From Paracentrotus lividus (Eukaryota > Echinodermata > Echinoidea > Camarodonta > Echinidae), in contig CALNVZ010003426.1 of NCBI GenBank assembly GCA_940671915.1, positions 8,018,748 through 8,082,747 on the forward strand: DNA of 64,000 nt, in the 5' to 3' direction. This document shows, in pieces, positions 14,201 through 29,200 of this stretch. A program made the position numbers and the translations under genes. The notes beneath the pieces are model-generated. The model was not told the DNA's origin. It saw only the letters and a list, made by a program, of their open reading frames with translations, and ran no database searches. Numbering within the stretch: position 1 is the first letter of the stretch; every line of letters begins with the position of its first letter.

Positions 14201-17200
14201 TAGAGGATGGTGGTTTTGGTCATCATGTCATATATGTAGGTTTCATAAATGAAGGAGATTGTGTTAAAGTACCCTTTTAGAGATGATCTTTATTTCATGT
14301 AATTACTGAAAATAAATATAAAAGCCAAAGAAGCATTCATTAGCAAAATGTTCTAAATCATCCAGATGATAGAAAGCAAATCATCAAATATAAGTCCCAA
14401 TTTATTTTTATGAAAATAGTATAATACTTCTTGCTGTTGAGATAGCTAGAAAGTAAAACAGTAAATGTCCATCTGAAATTTCTTTTCTTGAAAATAATAT
14501 ATTATTTGCTGGTGTTTTTCTCTTTGTGGATACTAAAAAAAATCTTTGTAATCATTTGGTCAACCGTAATAATTTTGATGGGGAAAATCTTAGTTGATAT
14601 TTTGCATGTCTCTATATGAGGCTGTCTCTCTATACACGTATATATTTTTCAATAATATAAAGACAAAACATAATTCTTTGGTCATGTTTCACCTTCGGAG
14701 ATTTATGTGGGGTGTATTTTCCCCCCATTTGCGAAGACACATCAAATAAAATGTCAAAATAATCCATTCATTCCTAACCAAATTTGAAAAAGACAATTTT
14801 TAATCCCAAACAAAAGGAAGACATATTCCAGGGCCTATGCCCGTAAGGAATAAATACTACAATTCAATAAATCACAGATATGAATAGCAATTTTGACTAT
14901 ATACTCCTCTTTAAGCTTTCAGCATTAAACAGGAGTAAACAGAACATAATGCGTTATGGTTGATAATGTTGTCTCTGTTATCATCAACTCATCCTTGCTT
15001 TCTGTTCGGATTATTTTATTCAAAGCCAGACAACATGGTTAAGTAGTGGGGAGGGTACTTGCATTTTGTTGATGAAAACATCAGACAAAGAAAATATTCC
15101 CCTAGTAACCTGTCTTTCAATATTATCATCTGAAAAATATACCGCAAGCTGATGAATCTAAAATTGAAACAGGGAGATACGAACTGCAGATGAACTATAT
15201 TTAGAAAAAGAAGTTTGTGTATGCCAGTGGAGATATAAATATATTTTTAATGGGATTTTTATGACGAACGTGAACAGATTGATTGATTGTCATTGTCTAC
15301 ATCTGATGTATGTTTAACCTTATAAAGAGAACATTGAATGTTTTTGAAAATAGAATGGGTAGGGTGCCTAGATTGTAATTTAGGTGAAATAGGTTGTATT
15401 TTTGTCATACCACTATTTGACCATGCCTATAGTTCCCAGGCCCTAGTTCAATATGTGTATTTAACATGGGGAATTTTTTTTCTATATTGGATTGGGAATT
15501 GATTTTTTTTTATTTGGACAGCTAGTTAGGACAAGTAGAACAAATGATCATTCATAGGCCTACATTATTATGATATGTTTTTTCTTATTTTTTCTTTCCT
15601 TTTTTTATTTTAATAATAATAATAATAATGGGATTTGTATTGTGCATGTATCCACTCTGTAGAGTGCTCAAGGCGCATTATCTTATTATTACCCGGTTTA
15701 CATGTAGCTAGGCTACCTGAAGGGCGCTCACAGCATTCAAGGAATTTCTTCCTACCATTCACATTCAGTATGGCAAATAGTAGATTGACATCTTGCCGGA
15801 GGATGCTAGTGGAATGGACGGGATTCGAACCGCGTACCTTGTGATCGTCAGGCCGCTGACTTATCCACTCGACCACACCACTTCTACTTTTGTAGTTCAT
15901 TTTAAGAATATTAGTGGTACAGTGTACATTGTACCTTTTCTGTTATATAGTTAAGGTGATGCTTCATTGTCAGCTCAATATCTTTAAAAATCTCTTTTTA
16001 TAAACGACTGGAACAAGACTACTACAGTCACGTGGTTTAAAGCTATGTGCCTACGTGTAAGAACACAATAGGAAAAGGAGACATGTTTCCTGATGTTATC
16101 TCAGAGGCAAATTACAAAAGAAGATTAACAAAGTACCCGAACAAAAACGACCACAAAGAATTATATATATATATTCATGTTCATACTAGGTCAGACTGAA
16201 TATAATGTATGATGAATAAAGTTTGAAAAATTATCAAAAGACAAAAAATAATATAAACCAATCCATCTATCTGCTTCAAGTTGGCAATGAATTCAAAATT
16301 GATTTTCTTTAAAATCGATCATCTGCACGTAATTGTCATTTTCCTTTATTCATTTGTTCTTCCAGTTTGTCTCGTCTGCGTAAAGGCCCTGTCACATCAG
16401 CCTTGCGTATGAGTTACGGACGAGTTGCGGGTGACAGTTTTTGCTACTTGCAGGTCGCCCGCATTGACTGTATCTTGCACGTACCTCGCACGCAGTTGCC
16501 CGCAGGTACGCACGCAAGTCTGATTTGCCCGCAGAAAAGTTTTGAACATGCTCAAAACTTGTTTCGGGTGATTTACTGGTGATTGCTCGCAGATGTACAC
16601 GCAGAATACCAGTAGAACTGATGGTTTCTCCAAGCTCGCACAGCTAGTGCAAGCAATTTACACGCAGTTATGCCGCAGATACCACGCAGTGCACGTACAT
16701 GTATGTCACCTGTAACTCCCACGGATCAGTTTCGAAGCTTGCATGCGCCTCACCCACATGTCACACGCAATACACGCAATTAGACAGTAAGTTAAACGCG
16801 TACAGCAGGTAAGACGCACGCAAAACTTGTGAAAATCCTTCTGGAACGCAGAAATCTTGATACGTGCTGGAAAATTCCTGCTCGCAACTCGCCCGTAACT
16901 CACACGCAAGGCTGATGTGACAGGGCCTTAAGGCAGAGGAAGAAAGGCGTCGTCTTCCCGGCGACAGCAAGTATAGCGAATATCAATTGAATCATCTTTT
17001 CCATTGAAGAGGAAGGTGGCGTCTTCCCGGCGACTGCAAATATAGCGAATATCAATTGAATCATCTTTTCCATTGAAGATTAATTTTTCTAGAGTATCCA
17101 TAATAGCATTAAGAACAAGGATTAGACAAACCTCCAAATTTGTCATCTTTGTATTAAATCAAATATATTGATTATTCATTACGAATGAATGAATACTTCC

Positions 17201-20200
17201 TTTTTGTATGAGCCCTGTCACAAGTTTTGTTGACCCCATTGCAAGCTGTCAAAGTAGTGGATTCTTATGATCGAACGGTCTATTGAAAGGGCCTTAATTT
17301 TCTAGGGTAAACATAGATGTTGACCTGATTTTAGAATAAGTTTGTCTGCATGTTTTGACTTACATTTTATTTGTTTGCCAGCAAAATGGCTCCACTGTGG
17401 GAACAGATGACCTGGTGAGAATCTTCGTTTCTAGAAACAACCATTTATACATTTTTAGCATGTAAAATTCTAGATCTATGCAAAAGCATAATTTTATTTT
17501 CTGTAGCTAAACAAATTTCACTGCAGGAACCAGTTAGGGTAATCAATAAAGTTGGATAAGGGTTGATAAATTTCCTATTCTCACTCAAAAATATATGTCT
17601 ATATTTATCTTAGCAATATATGAATCATCACAAATATGATATTATAAGTAATGAAACCGTGTATATTGAACAGCATTCAATTTTAACTTTAATTTAATCT
17701 TTAACATGGTATACTCTCAAAATGAAGTGCTAATTTATAGGTGCTCATATAGTGACCGCACTTGAAGTGCTAAATCAGCACCTGAAGTGCTGTTTTAGCA
17801 CTTACATGTACCCAAGTTTGATATTATGAGTACTGAAAGCTTGTATATCGAACAGCATTCAACGTTAATTTAATCTTTAACATGGTAACAGCACTCTCCT
17901 AGCTCTTTGCATGCATAATAGTTGAGAGATGGTTTGATTTGATTTGATTTGATTTGATTTATTTACCAACAACATCAAAAACAGTACAATACATTTCATA
18001 GAGCAATAATAACATTGACTGGTAAAAGGAGTCAGATAATAGCACAAGTGCTAGTCGAGCCTGACCCCTTACATCAATATTGTATAACCTACTTTTTACT
18101 ATAAAAGGAAGAATGATTATCATGATAATAGTAAATCAATCAATTTAGGTTTGTCACAACATATGATACAAGTAATATCAAAATTGTAAAACAAAAAACA
18201 TGCATTTAAATGATAGTAATTTGAAAAGTTGCTCTCATTCATTGATATGTAACAAATGTGTGTGAGAGAATTCCTGAAAATGCTCCTCGATTTGCTTTGT
18301 CTAATATTGATGGGTAACCTATTCCAAAATTCACTACCCATAAACAAGATTTAATTTGATGGTGATTTAAGATTCACATCAAAAGAACAATTGCACATTT
18401 CTTTTGAGATCATTTTTATTTCATGAGAAAATAAGAAATCTATAATTGACTCCATCACTACCAGGATCTGGTGTACGTGCAGGAGTGCTACCATCAGAAA
18501 GAATCGAGAGATTACAACTTGACATTGCCCCAGTAGGCGCTGCTGCATTAGCTCGAGCTAAAAAATAGCGCGCTAATTGGTAGATCGGGAAAAAACTCGA
18601 AAAAAAGAAACCGGTCCTGCATTAGCTCAAGCTATTGTAAAATTTCTCATTAACGATCTGACCTGACCTTGAACAAACAAGCCCGATGTGTATTGCGCAA
18701 CTGGTAACTACCGCCAGCGTATACACGCACAGGTGCACAATTTCGCATTTATCTCGAGCTAGTGCAGCACCGCGCAAAATAGCGCGCTATTTCGTACCAA
18801 AACCGCAAACCAGCTCGAGTTTTTTTGAAAAAACCTAGGATGACTCGGGCTGGGATTTCAGCCAAATTAGCGAGCTATTTGACCGCAAAGCCAGCTCACC
18901 TTTGATCGGGCTAGTTCATCAGATCACAAATAGCGCGCTATTTAAAATAGCTCGAGCTAGTGCAGCAGCGCCTATTGTCACTCCCAGTAAGGGTGGGTTC
19001 TTTTCAGCGCAAACTTTATCCCAGTGCTGACAGAGTCCTCCCCTCTGTGGGAATATGTTGTCGGCCATGTTTCATTGGTTGTCTCAATATAAATAAAAGG
19101 GAATCTAGATGATATGTAATCAATAATTCCTAAATTGTCTTCTGTTTTTAGTATCAGTGCCCTCCGTTTGACTTGACCTGCTGTTTTGACTGTATTTACA
19201 TTTTGGAGTGGAGTATTATTAGTCTCGAACTGGGAAAACCCCAATTGATTGAATCTATAAGTACATTGAAATCATCTAACAAATTAAATGATTTTAATAG
19301 AGGCTTACACTGTAGCTTAATATAAAGGATTAGGATTGCATACCATTTCAACCTATATTAAGTGCTTTTTAATGATGAAGGAAAATTATTGATGAACTAT
19401 AGCACTGGAAAAGGATCTCATGAAATCAATGATTCTATACAGTGCGTATCAATAAAAACGGGACAGTTTTGAAAAGTCCATCAAAGTTTTATTTCAAATT
19501 ATGATGACTATATTTTGATGTTAATAGATGCTCTGAAGTCTTATCATTCAAATGCCATTAATAATAATAAGTTTTGTTCATGCTTGAGTGAACACGGAAC
19601 GTTTTTTGTCGGGGACTCAAAAAAAGACTTGCGCACAAATGGCAAAAGTGAGATATGTTATCATCAGACTTCTTACTAATCAGCAGACTTCCTCTTAACG
19701 TTTTCATTGTCTTTGCCATAGTTTTCGAATTATGCTTTCAAAGTTCATTAAAAAAAAGCTATTTATTTACCTGAATTGTTTTGTTTTGTTTTATTTTGTT
19801 TTTTATTTCAAGTTTTGGCATTGAACATTCCTGCATTAAAAAAAAAAAAATGTTAACCCAAGTAAGGGGATTTGGATACAAATGACATCCGTCTGCATGT
19901 CGTCCGTCCGCCCATCGTCCGGCATCCGTCCGTCACACGGTGGGCGAGACACAATCTGGCTATTGCCTTGTTATTTCCTTGTTTGTTTGTTTTTTTCTTT
20001 TGTTTTTTTTTATTTTGTTTTTTAAACACATTGTTACGCTCCTCGCTTGTAATTTGGAAAAAAAAATGAATTCTTTTGTTTTACTAATGTTTATTACAAT
20101 AAAGAAGAAAATGTGTTTTCCACGAAAGAAAGGTTGATTGTGGCTTATTTTAAAATTGAGAAAGAAGTGATTAATGGGTTGATTTGGTTGGTTCGTTGAT

Positions 20201-23200
20201 TGATTGATACATTCATTGCACTGTTTAGTTGCTTGATAAATGGACTGATTAAATGATTCATCAAGTGGTTGAATGAATTATTGATAAATTGACTTTTTGA
20301 ATGATTGATCATTTCATTTATTCATTGTTTGAATGATTAGTTGATTGATCGATTACTCTTTGATCGATTGTTAGAATGATTGAGTAAATGAGATAAAGAA
20401 TCATTAAAAATAAACTCAAAAGACTTAAATAATCATTGATCTGTGCAAAGCAATGATCAATCCGAATGGGAATACCCGAAATAGAATAATGACATAATTT
20501 CAATATCCTTTGAATTGTGCGCAAGCCTTTTTTTGAGCCCCCGACATAAACGATCCTTGTTCGCTCAAGCATGAACGAAACTTTTTTTTTAATGGCATTC
20601 GAAAGATAAGACTTCAGAGCATCTACTAACATCAAAATATAGACATCATAATTTGAAACAAAATTTTGATAGACTTTTCAAAACTGTCCCGTTTTTATTG
20701 ATACGCACTGTATAGAGCTTAAAGCTCATGTATAGTTTTGGGAAAACATATTTTTTGTTTTACTTCCATAGCAGAATAATATGAATTAATACCTCAAATA
20801 ACCCCTGTGTACAAAATGATTTGCTATAAAATCCACTCTAAGACCTAAATTTAGCGACAAAACTGTGTAAATCGATCTGTTGACAGGCCATGCCTAAACA
20901 GAATGACACTGAGAGAGTGCAACGTGCAGTAGTTTGTGTGCAAAGTATATGCTATTGATACACAGACTGATACACACAGAATGCACACACGCCATACCAG
21001 TCAGCAGTGGTGTGGCATGCCCAGAGTTCTGGGGTGAGAGTGAAGGAAGTATGGCCTCATTTTGATGAATATCTCCCCACGTTTATGCTAACTTTAACAT
21101 ATCATGGAAAGTCATGCATGGTACATGGTTATATTACTTGCCCATGTATTGATATATCATTGGAACAATATTAGGACAAGTTGAGTAAGTTTTTTAAAAA
21201 TGCAATTTTCTCTACCACAACTGTACTTGGGCTAAAAGACCTGGATAAGGGGTCTTGTAAACTTTTCTTTTATCCGAATATCAAGTATCCAACATTGGTT
21301 ATTTTGAATTTGATCATGCTGATGAAGTTTTCTTTAAGAAGTGATGACAGAAACTCATTGAACTACAGGAAAATGATTGTATGAAATCAATAATTCCTAA
21401 GTGCCTACTAATGGACCAAGACATGCCTTGACTGTAAACTTTCCTCTTTCAGCAATATCAATCAAGTACCTGTAGCTTGGCTTGATTGGACATTTTTTGA
21501 AATTGGGGGTGAACCTGAGTAATGATACTCCCTCACAAAATCAGTTAGTTTGAAGCGGTTTGGCAAATAATATATCAGGACAAATTGTCTGCCATCTGGC
21601 TAAGTTTCAAGTTTTAAGGGTAAATTACTTTGAACCTATCAATGAATTGGGGTAAAAGGGTATCGTAGGACTGATGACTCAAACTGATGACTCAAAAGAA
21701 ATTGATAAACGATGTCATGGATGTGCAAGATCTAAAAATCAATTGGGTCCATATACATGTACTTCAAATATAATAGTCCAAGAGTAAAGGTTTGTGGTAG
21801 ACATGCTAACCTACTTCGGTTCATGTATCAGGCCTCGTCACAACACAAAATTATTTAATACAACCTGATAAAGGATTGGGTTTTGGAATAGGGTGTCAAG
21901 AACTTGACAGGACCCTACTACATACTCGAACATTGATACTGTCGACTGTGATAATGGGGTCATACCACTTAAAATATAATGGCACCCTGCTTGGAGTAAG
22001 GAGCATGACTAGACCGTCAACCCCATCTCCATATCTTTTAATTTTATTTGTGTAAAATTATTCTTCAGCTGTAAAATGTGAATTTAATTGTGACTAGTTC
22101 CTTATCCTTTAAACTAAACAGTTGATACTATGATTTTGCTTTAAATAATAAAGGCATTGATAATGGTTAATTGGCTACTCAATTGGTTTAATAGTTGATA
22201 ATGGTTAATTAGCTAAAAGGTAGCCAATGGTTAATTGGCTACATTCATCTTTGTGTAATATTCTATATACTTTGTAAAAGCGCCTAGAACATTTTAACTA
22301 AATGGAAAATGGCGCTATAGAAATCCAATGTATCATTATTATTGTTATTATTATTATTACTCATTCAATTCCCCTCTTCCCTTACCCCTCCCCATAGGCC
22401 TTATTCACTATCACAGAATGAAAACGCTATGCATTTCTTTATATTTCATTTTATTTTCTCAAGTTTATAAATATCTCTCACTGAAAAGACATAGACCTAA
22501 TTAATTAGTGCTGTTACAATAGTACTTTACAATATTTTTCTCAAGTGTGGACTGATTGTCTGTAATTTTGGGTTATTAATAAACCTTGTAACTCATTTCC
22601 TCATAGAAACTTGCTACCTGTGATATTCCCATATTTTTCTTTCATGAAATAGGAAACCATAGTACACTATGTATAAAAATCACTCAATTACCATTAATAT
22701 TGGGGATTATATTTGGCAGTCGGAAGTCATTAACGGAAGCCACCATCCCACCATGTCATATCCATAGCACTCACAGGTGTCTTAAAGGTTATATATATAC
22801 ACATTATAGAGTGTGTTCAATGTCCAATTTCAAATTTATACGCCAACATGAATCATGATACAAAACGCAATTATAAAACGCTGATATAAAGAAAAACAAA
22901 GAGGTGTTCATTGTCCCCCATCCCCGGTCGTAAAAATAAACGTGTTTCAAATCTCAATTTAAATTTATACGCCGAAAATTTAAACGCCGAAAAATATGCG
23001 TTTACAAACACAATCAGCTTCAATTTTACGACCTTGAGCATCGCGATTGCAACGAAATGCGACATTGAACAGGATTGAGTTTTCAAACGTGTTTAAATGT
23101 GCTCTCGCAATGGAAGCTTCCGGTGCAATTGAAAAAAGGAGAAGATATTTGTTTTTTGAGAGTGGGGAATTTAAAGACAATCGACGTATAAACACGTTTA

Positions 23201-26200
23201 AATTTTGGACACTGAACGGTGCACCGTTGATCGCGTTTGTGTTTGAGATTTGTGATTGCGTTTTGTATCATGATTCATGTTGGCGTATAAATTTGAAACT
23301 GGACATTGAACACACTCATAGTCTAATGAGAACTAGAAGGATATAAGCACATGAGTTAATACCCTTTTTTGCTCCCAGCAGAAGATATTTAGCATTTGGG
23401 GATTTTGAGGAAAATGTAAAAAACAAGATTTCTACACAAAAAGGGGTCTATGAAATTTGCTCAATCAATTGCTACGTGATGGTTAATCCGTTACAATAAA
23501 CAAATGACAAACTTTAACCCTAGACTATTATACGTATGTGTATCCCTAACCCTGAACTTAACATAAAACCCTATCACAACCCTAAACCTAACCCTACTTC
23601 AAAATAAAGCACAGAGCAATTGTCGCAGGAACGTGTAATGCTCCCCCAAAAAAATAAAATAAAAAGAGAAAGGAAAAAGGATGGTAATTTAGTGTAAATG
23701 TATTGCATTCACATTATTTCTTCTCTTCTCTGTTATTATTTTCATTTGTTTCTTTTCCTTCCCCTATTTCCATTTCTCCCCCATTTACTTTAACTTTATT
23801 CCCTCATGATCAAAACCGAGCACATTCAGGAACACCTCACATATGGTTTCTATTGGAGACCCCTTTCACTGATCTACTGACAAGAGATATGTCTCATCTC
23901 ATTATCTTATTAATTACCCCTCAGATAATTCCATCATACTCATCTTGAAAACTTGTTTATGAATGTCTCTTTAAAAGCCATGATTAATTGATTATAATAC
24001 TGTCTGTTCAGAGCCAAAAGGTTATAATTTTTTAATAGTGTTATAGCCTTTTGGTCCTCAAAGGATCATATCTTTGAAATATGTTATGAGCATCTCCTGA
24101 AAAGCCATTTTTAATTTATTACAATATTGTCTGTTTAGAGCCAATAGGTAGTAACTTGATTAGTTATAACACAGTTAATGCCCCTTTTGCCCTCAGAAGG
24201 AGTATATCTTTAAAATATGTTATATGAGCATTTCCTAAAAAGACATGATTACTAGTAATTGATTACAATATTGTCTGTTTAGGGCCAAACGGTAATAACT
24301 TTAATTAGTAATAACTGAGATAACGACCTTTTGATCCTCAACGGATTGTATTTTGAAAATATGTTAAGAGCATCTCTTTTAAAGCCATGATTGATGGATT
24401 AATATATGGTTTGTTTAGAGCCAAAAGGTAATAACTTTGATAAGTAATAGCATAGTTATACGTTTTGGCCATCAAGGGATTATACCTTGAAAATATGTTA
24501 TGAGCATCTCCTGAAAAGCTATGATTAATCAATTTCAATATGGTCTGGTTAGAGCCAATAGGTAGTAACTTGATTAGTGATAATGTAATTAACAACCTTT
24601 TGGCCATCAAGGGATTATATCATGAAAATATGTTATGAGCATCTTCTTAAAAGCCATTATTAATTGATTAAAATGTCATCTGTTTTTAGAGCCAAATGGT
24701 AATAAAAAGTGATTGTTATTGACAATGCAAACACCATTCTGGCCCTGGAGTGATGATGTCTTGAAAATATGTTATGAGCCTCCCCCTATACCCTTTTCAG
24801 ACTGTTATTTCTTAACCCCGTACTATCCTTAACCCCATACTATCCTTAACCCCGTACTATCTTTTTTTGCTTTCAGACTGTGTTTCTTAACCCCATACTA
24901 TTTGCTTAGCCGGGGTTAAGAAATTCAATGCTTTTCACACTGGGTATTCCTTAACCCCATACTATTTGCTGGATCATGAATATCAATGATTTCACTCTCT
25001 TTCTTTATGTTCTTAATTGTTTTTATCTCTTTCCTTATGTTATTCTATGTTTTCTATCTTTCCTTTTGTTATTCATTGTTTTTCTCTATTCCCTATGTTA
25101 TTCCTTGTTTTTTTCTTTTTTCCTTATGTTATTCCTTTTTTTTCTCTCTTTTTCCTTATGTTATTCATTATTTTATCTCTATTTCCTTATGGTATTCATT
25201 GTTTTTCTATCTTTCCTTATGTAATTCATTATTCTATCTCTCTTTCATTATGTTATTCATTGTTTTCTCTTTTTCCTTATGTTATTCGTTGTTTTTCTCT
25301 TTTCCTTATGTTATTCATTGTTTTAATTCATTGCTTTCCTCTTTTCCCTTATGTTATTCATTGCTTTTATCTTTTTCTTATGTTATTCATTGTTTTTCTA
25401 TTTTTCTTTATGTTATTCATTGTTTTTCTCTTTTTCCTTATGTTATTCATTGTTTTTCTCTTTTTCCTTATTAAGTTATTCATTGTTTTTTCTTTTTCTT
25501 TATGTTATTCATTGTTTTTCTCTTTTTCCTTATGTTATTCATTGTTTTTCCATTTTTCCTTATGTTATTCATTGTTTTTCTCTTTTTCCTTATGTTATTC
25601 ATTGTTTTTTTTCCCTTTTTCCTTATGTTTTTCATTGTTTTTTCTTTTTTTCCTTATTAAGTTATTCATGGTTTTTTTTTTCTTTTTCTTTATGTTATTC
25701 ATTGTTTTTCTCTTTTTCCTTATGTTATTCATTGTTTTTCCATTTTTCCTTAAGTTATTCATTGTTTTTCTCTTTTTCCTTATGTTATTCATTGTTTTTC
25801 TCTATATTTGTGATATCAAGTTTACGAATAATTATGCATATTCATGACCACATTTTCATTGATTGGCTAATGCTTAGCCCCGCTTTTCCTTAGCACGGTT
25901 TGGTTTCAGACTGCAACTCTTAGCACCGCAATTGCCCGGCTAACTCCGCAATTACCCGGCTAACCCTGCTTTTTAGCAGGGCCAGATAGTACCGTACTAT
26001 TTACCGTGCTAGCCTACTTTGGTAAAACGCAGTCTGAAACCGAAGCGTGCTAAGCTTAACCCCAGGAAATAGGTGGTACTTAGGCCCCCCCTTAGCCCTA
26101 CCTATTTCCTGGGGTTAAGGATTTTAATTGCAGTCTGAAAAGCATATTAGAGACATTAATTGATAGTCTGCTGAAAGGCATTAACTCACACCCAACAGTT

Positions 26201-29200
26201 AAAGCCCATGTATAGTTGTAGTAGAAAACACTGATTTTTTGAAAAACCTGCTCAACTTGTCCTCATAGTGTTCTAAAGACATAACAATACATGGGCAAAG
26301 GATATAATCATGTTCCATGCATGTCTTTCCATGATATGTAATAGTTTGCATGAGCACAGGGAGATGTTCATCAAAGTAAGGCCATACTTCCTTCATTCTC
26401 ATCCCAGAACTCTGGGCATGCCAACCAGCAGCTGATTGGTATAGCGTGAGTGAATTCTGTGTGTACGGTCTGTGTATGGGAATAGCATATGCTTTGCACA
26501 CAAACCGCTGTATGCTGGCATTGTGCCTGTGAGATCCTATCGATTGTGGCACAGTCAATTGATATATTTACACAGTTTTGTTGCTAAATTCAGGTGTTAG
26601 AGTGGATTTTATAACAAATCCTTTTGTACACAGAGGTTAATTGAGGTATTCATTCATATTATTCTGCTCTGGAAGCAAAACAAAAAATCTATTCTCCCAA
26701 CACTATACATGACCTTTAATACCCTTCTGGCTCTCAACATATTATATCTGGATAAGTTGACTTGATGCCTTTTACGTTCGATCGGACAATTTAATTTGAT
26801 TAACCCATTAATATGACATGAAATCCCAGGAGGTTATAATGTACAAGCAAAATGATATTATTTATTACAAAAATGATATTGTCGCTAGATTCAATTAAAA
26901 TTGATATCTGAAAGTGCAGAGAAAGCCAAAGATACATCGTACTCTACTTTCTATTTGAATGATGTGTTTAAAGCTGGTGTATAGTTTTGGGAGAAGGAAA
27001 AATTCAATTTGGATTCACATTTTAGATTATATGAAAGATTAAATCCTATAACTATAATAAATAAAATTACATTTCTTGAAATCTTGTTTTAGTGTCTTTA
27101 TTTCACAATATAAGTATGAAACGTGGAAAGTCGGGGACCCGACAAGAGTTCATTGTTCACATAGAAAACCAATGGGGATTCTCTTGTGTGGGTGATATAC
27201 ACACAGATCGTTACGCACGTTCAGCAAAGGCCTAAAACGACCGTTACAAGCTGTTACATTATGTTTCTTTCAAACATTTTCACTGAAATTCACTGGAAAT
27301 CATGAAAGGAATATCACAAGATCTCTCACACATATATTTTAGTGCAATGTGGACAACATGATACTATATTTGATCGGTTTTATGCCGATTCATTTTTGTA
27401 ACCAAAACTTCCGGTATACACAAGGTTTAAATATTCTGGGGAATATTCAGTGCCTTGCCTCATATTTTCTGTGAAGTTTTCACCCCAAATTTCCTCTTTG
27501 TTTTCTTTCGTCTATGACTGTCAGCTTCAGAACGTCCTTAGAGCCCGTAGTAGAAAGGTGTTCAAATTTATTTTGAAATAAATATGACTTTTTCTCAGGT
27601 TTCAGGCTAAAAGTGCATTAGTTTTTAAATATTTGCCTACATTTGAGTTTAAAGGGGAAGTTCACCCTGGATTTAAATTGGTTTTAAAAAATGCAAAAAA
27701 ATAAAAGAAAAATATGAGTGAAGGTTTGGAGAAAATCGACCAAAAAATGATGAAGTTATGAATATTCAAAGTTTTGATTGTGTGACGTCACATGCGAGCA
27801 GATATACTATGTGTTATGTAGTGTAAATTCCATAAAATGTCATTTTTTCAGAAGAAATTAATTATGTCCCCTGTGCGGTCGATAAACCGTCAAACATGTT
27901 CATATACATGACTTTATCAAATTGACCCATTCCTTTATCAAGAACCATGACAAAAAGACAAATTTATGGAATTTACATACACAACCAATGGGAGAGCTGC
28001 TCGCATGTGACGTCATAGAATCAAAACTTAAATTATTATTAAGTTCGCTTTTTTTTGGTCGATTTTCTTCAAACTTTCACTAATATTTTTCTATTATTTT
28101 TCTTCATTTTTTAAGACCAATAAAATTCCAGGGTGAACTTCCCCTTTAAGGAACTTAAACAGCAGCAGTAACATAGAAGTCTATATTGCATTTTATCACT
28201 GGATTTTTGCTGATATAATTTTGCAGGATGAACATTTCTCGTTCTGCATTCTCTCTCCAAATCCTGTCTTCAAAGTTTTATTTTTCCTTCCAAGTTCAAG
28301 CAGATTTAAATAGTCCTTAGCCCACTTAGCTGGACAGGTGTTAAAACAAAATATATAATCATGTGACTGACTAAACAAGGTCAGGTGATCACTTTGCACT
28401 TTTCTAAAGTACGGCTTTAGGTCTGAGAAAATGTCTTTTGTAAATGACTTAAACAATAATTGAAAATTTAGAGTAAGTATTTCTTCATGGAAGGATTTTC
28501 ATATTTTTTTTAGTATGTTTACGTTTGCCTTATCTCTTTGCAGAAGTTATATTTGAGGAGGATATATGTTGTTTAAAAAAAATCAGTGTATTTGTATAAA
28601 CATATAAAAGAAAATTAAACTGGTCTTGTAATTGTAAAAGGTAGACCTATTTGTTGTTTTTTTTTCAGCTGGATTTTGATATAAGTTTGATTTCAACTTA
28701 ATAATCAGTCATTAGTGCAATTTGTTCTAAAGCAATATTCAGATGTCTACCATCAGTTGGGTATGTTACCATGGTTGCTAGTAGTAGTTGAAGGCTTTGG
28801 TTTGTTTGTCTTTGTGTCTTCCTCATTGAAATGACTTTCTCCTCTCTTTGGAGGCCATGCTTCTAATTGCAAACAGACAGGGGCATCACTGTATTTATCT
28901 ATTTTTCTTTCTCTTTTTCTTTTTTCCGTTTTTTGGGGGTGGTCATGACATTTTTTTAAAGCTCTAAATCTTCTTACAAGCCCCCACCCGTTCGAGAAAA
29001 AAAAAGTTAAATATTAAAAGAAGAATCAAAACACAAAACAAAAAATTATTGCTATAACATCATGAAAAACATCAGATTTAAACATTTGGTGACAGGTGGA
29101 CAAACAACGATCTGACTTTAAAATTTGCCAGGAGACAGAGTCCCCCTCCCTCCTCACATACCCAAAAAAGTGAAACAAAGGATATAATAAAGAATAGTCA

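Noticed and set aside
15635..15900. Frames within the SINE at 15612-15893
   Set aside because: They overlap tRNA-derived promoter boxes and the ATT tail, so the block is a retroposon.
23047..23346. 99-codon frame on the + strand
   Set aside because: It lies in the right arm of the inverted-repeat element 22809-23317 and has a mirrored frame on the other strand, as expected for palindromic DNA.
23520..23610. CCCTAA-like words suggesting telomeric repeat
   Set aside because: Only irregular CCTAAC/CCCTA words occur, without a regular hexamer array.
24976..25893. Long overlapping frames (up to 276 codons) rich in Phe, Ser, Leu and Cys
   Set aside because: They are produced by the 30-base minisatellite, which has no stop in several phases. 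The residues are strictly periodic and no non-repeat coding flank exists.
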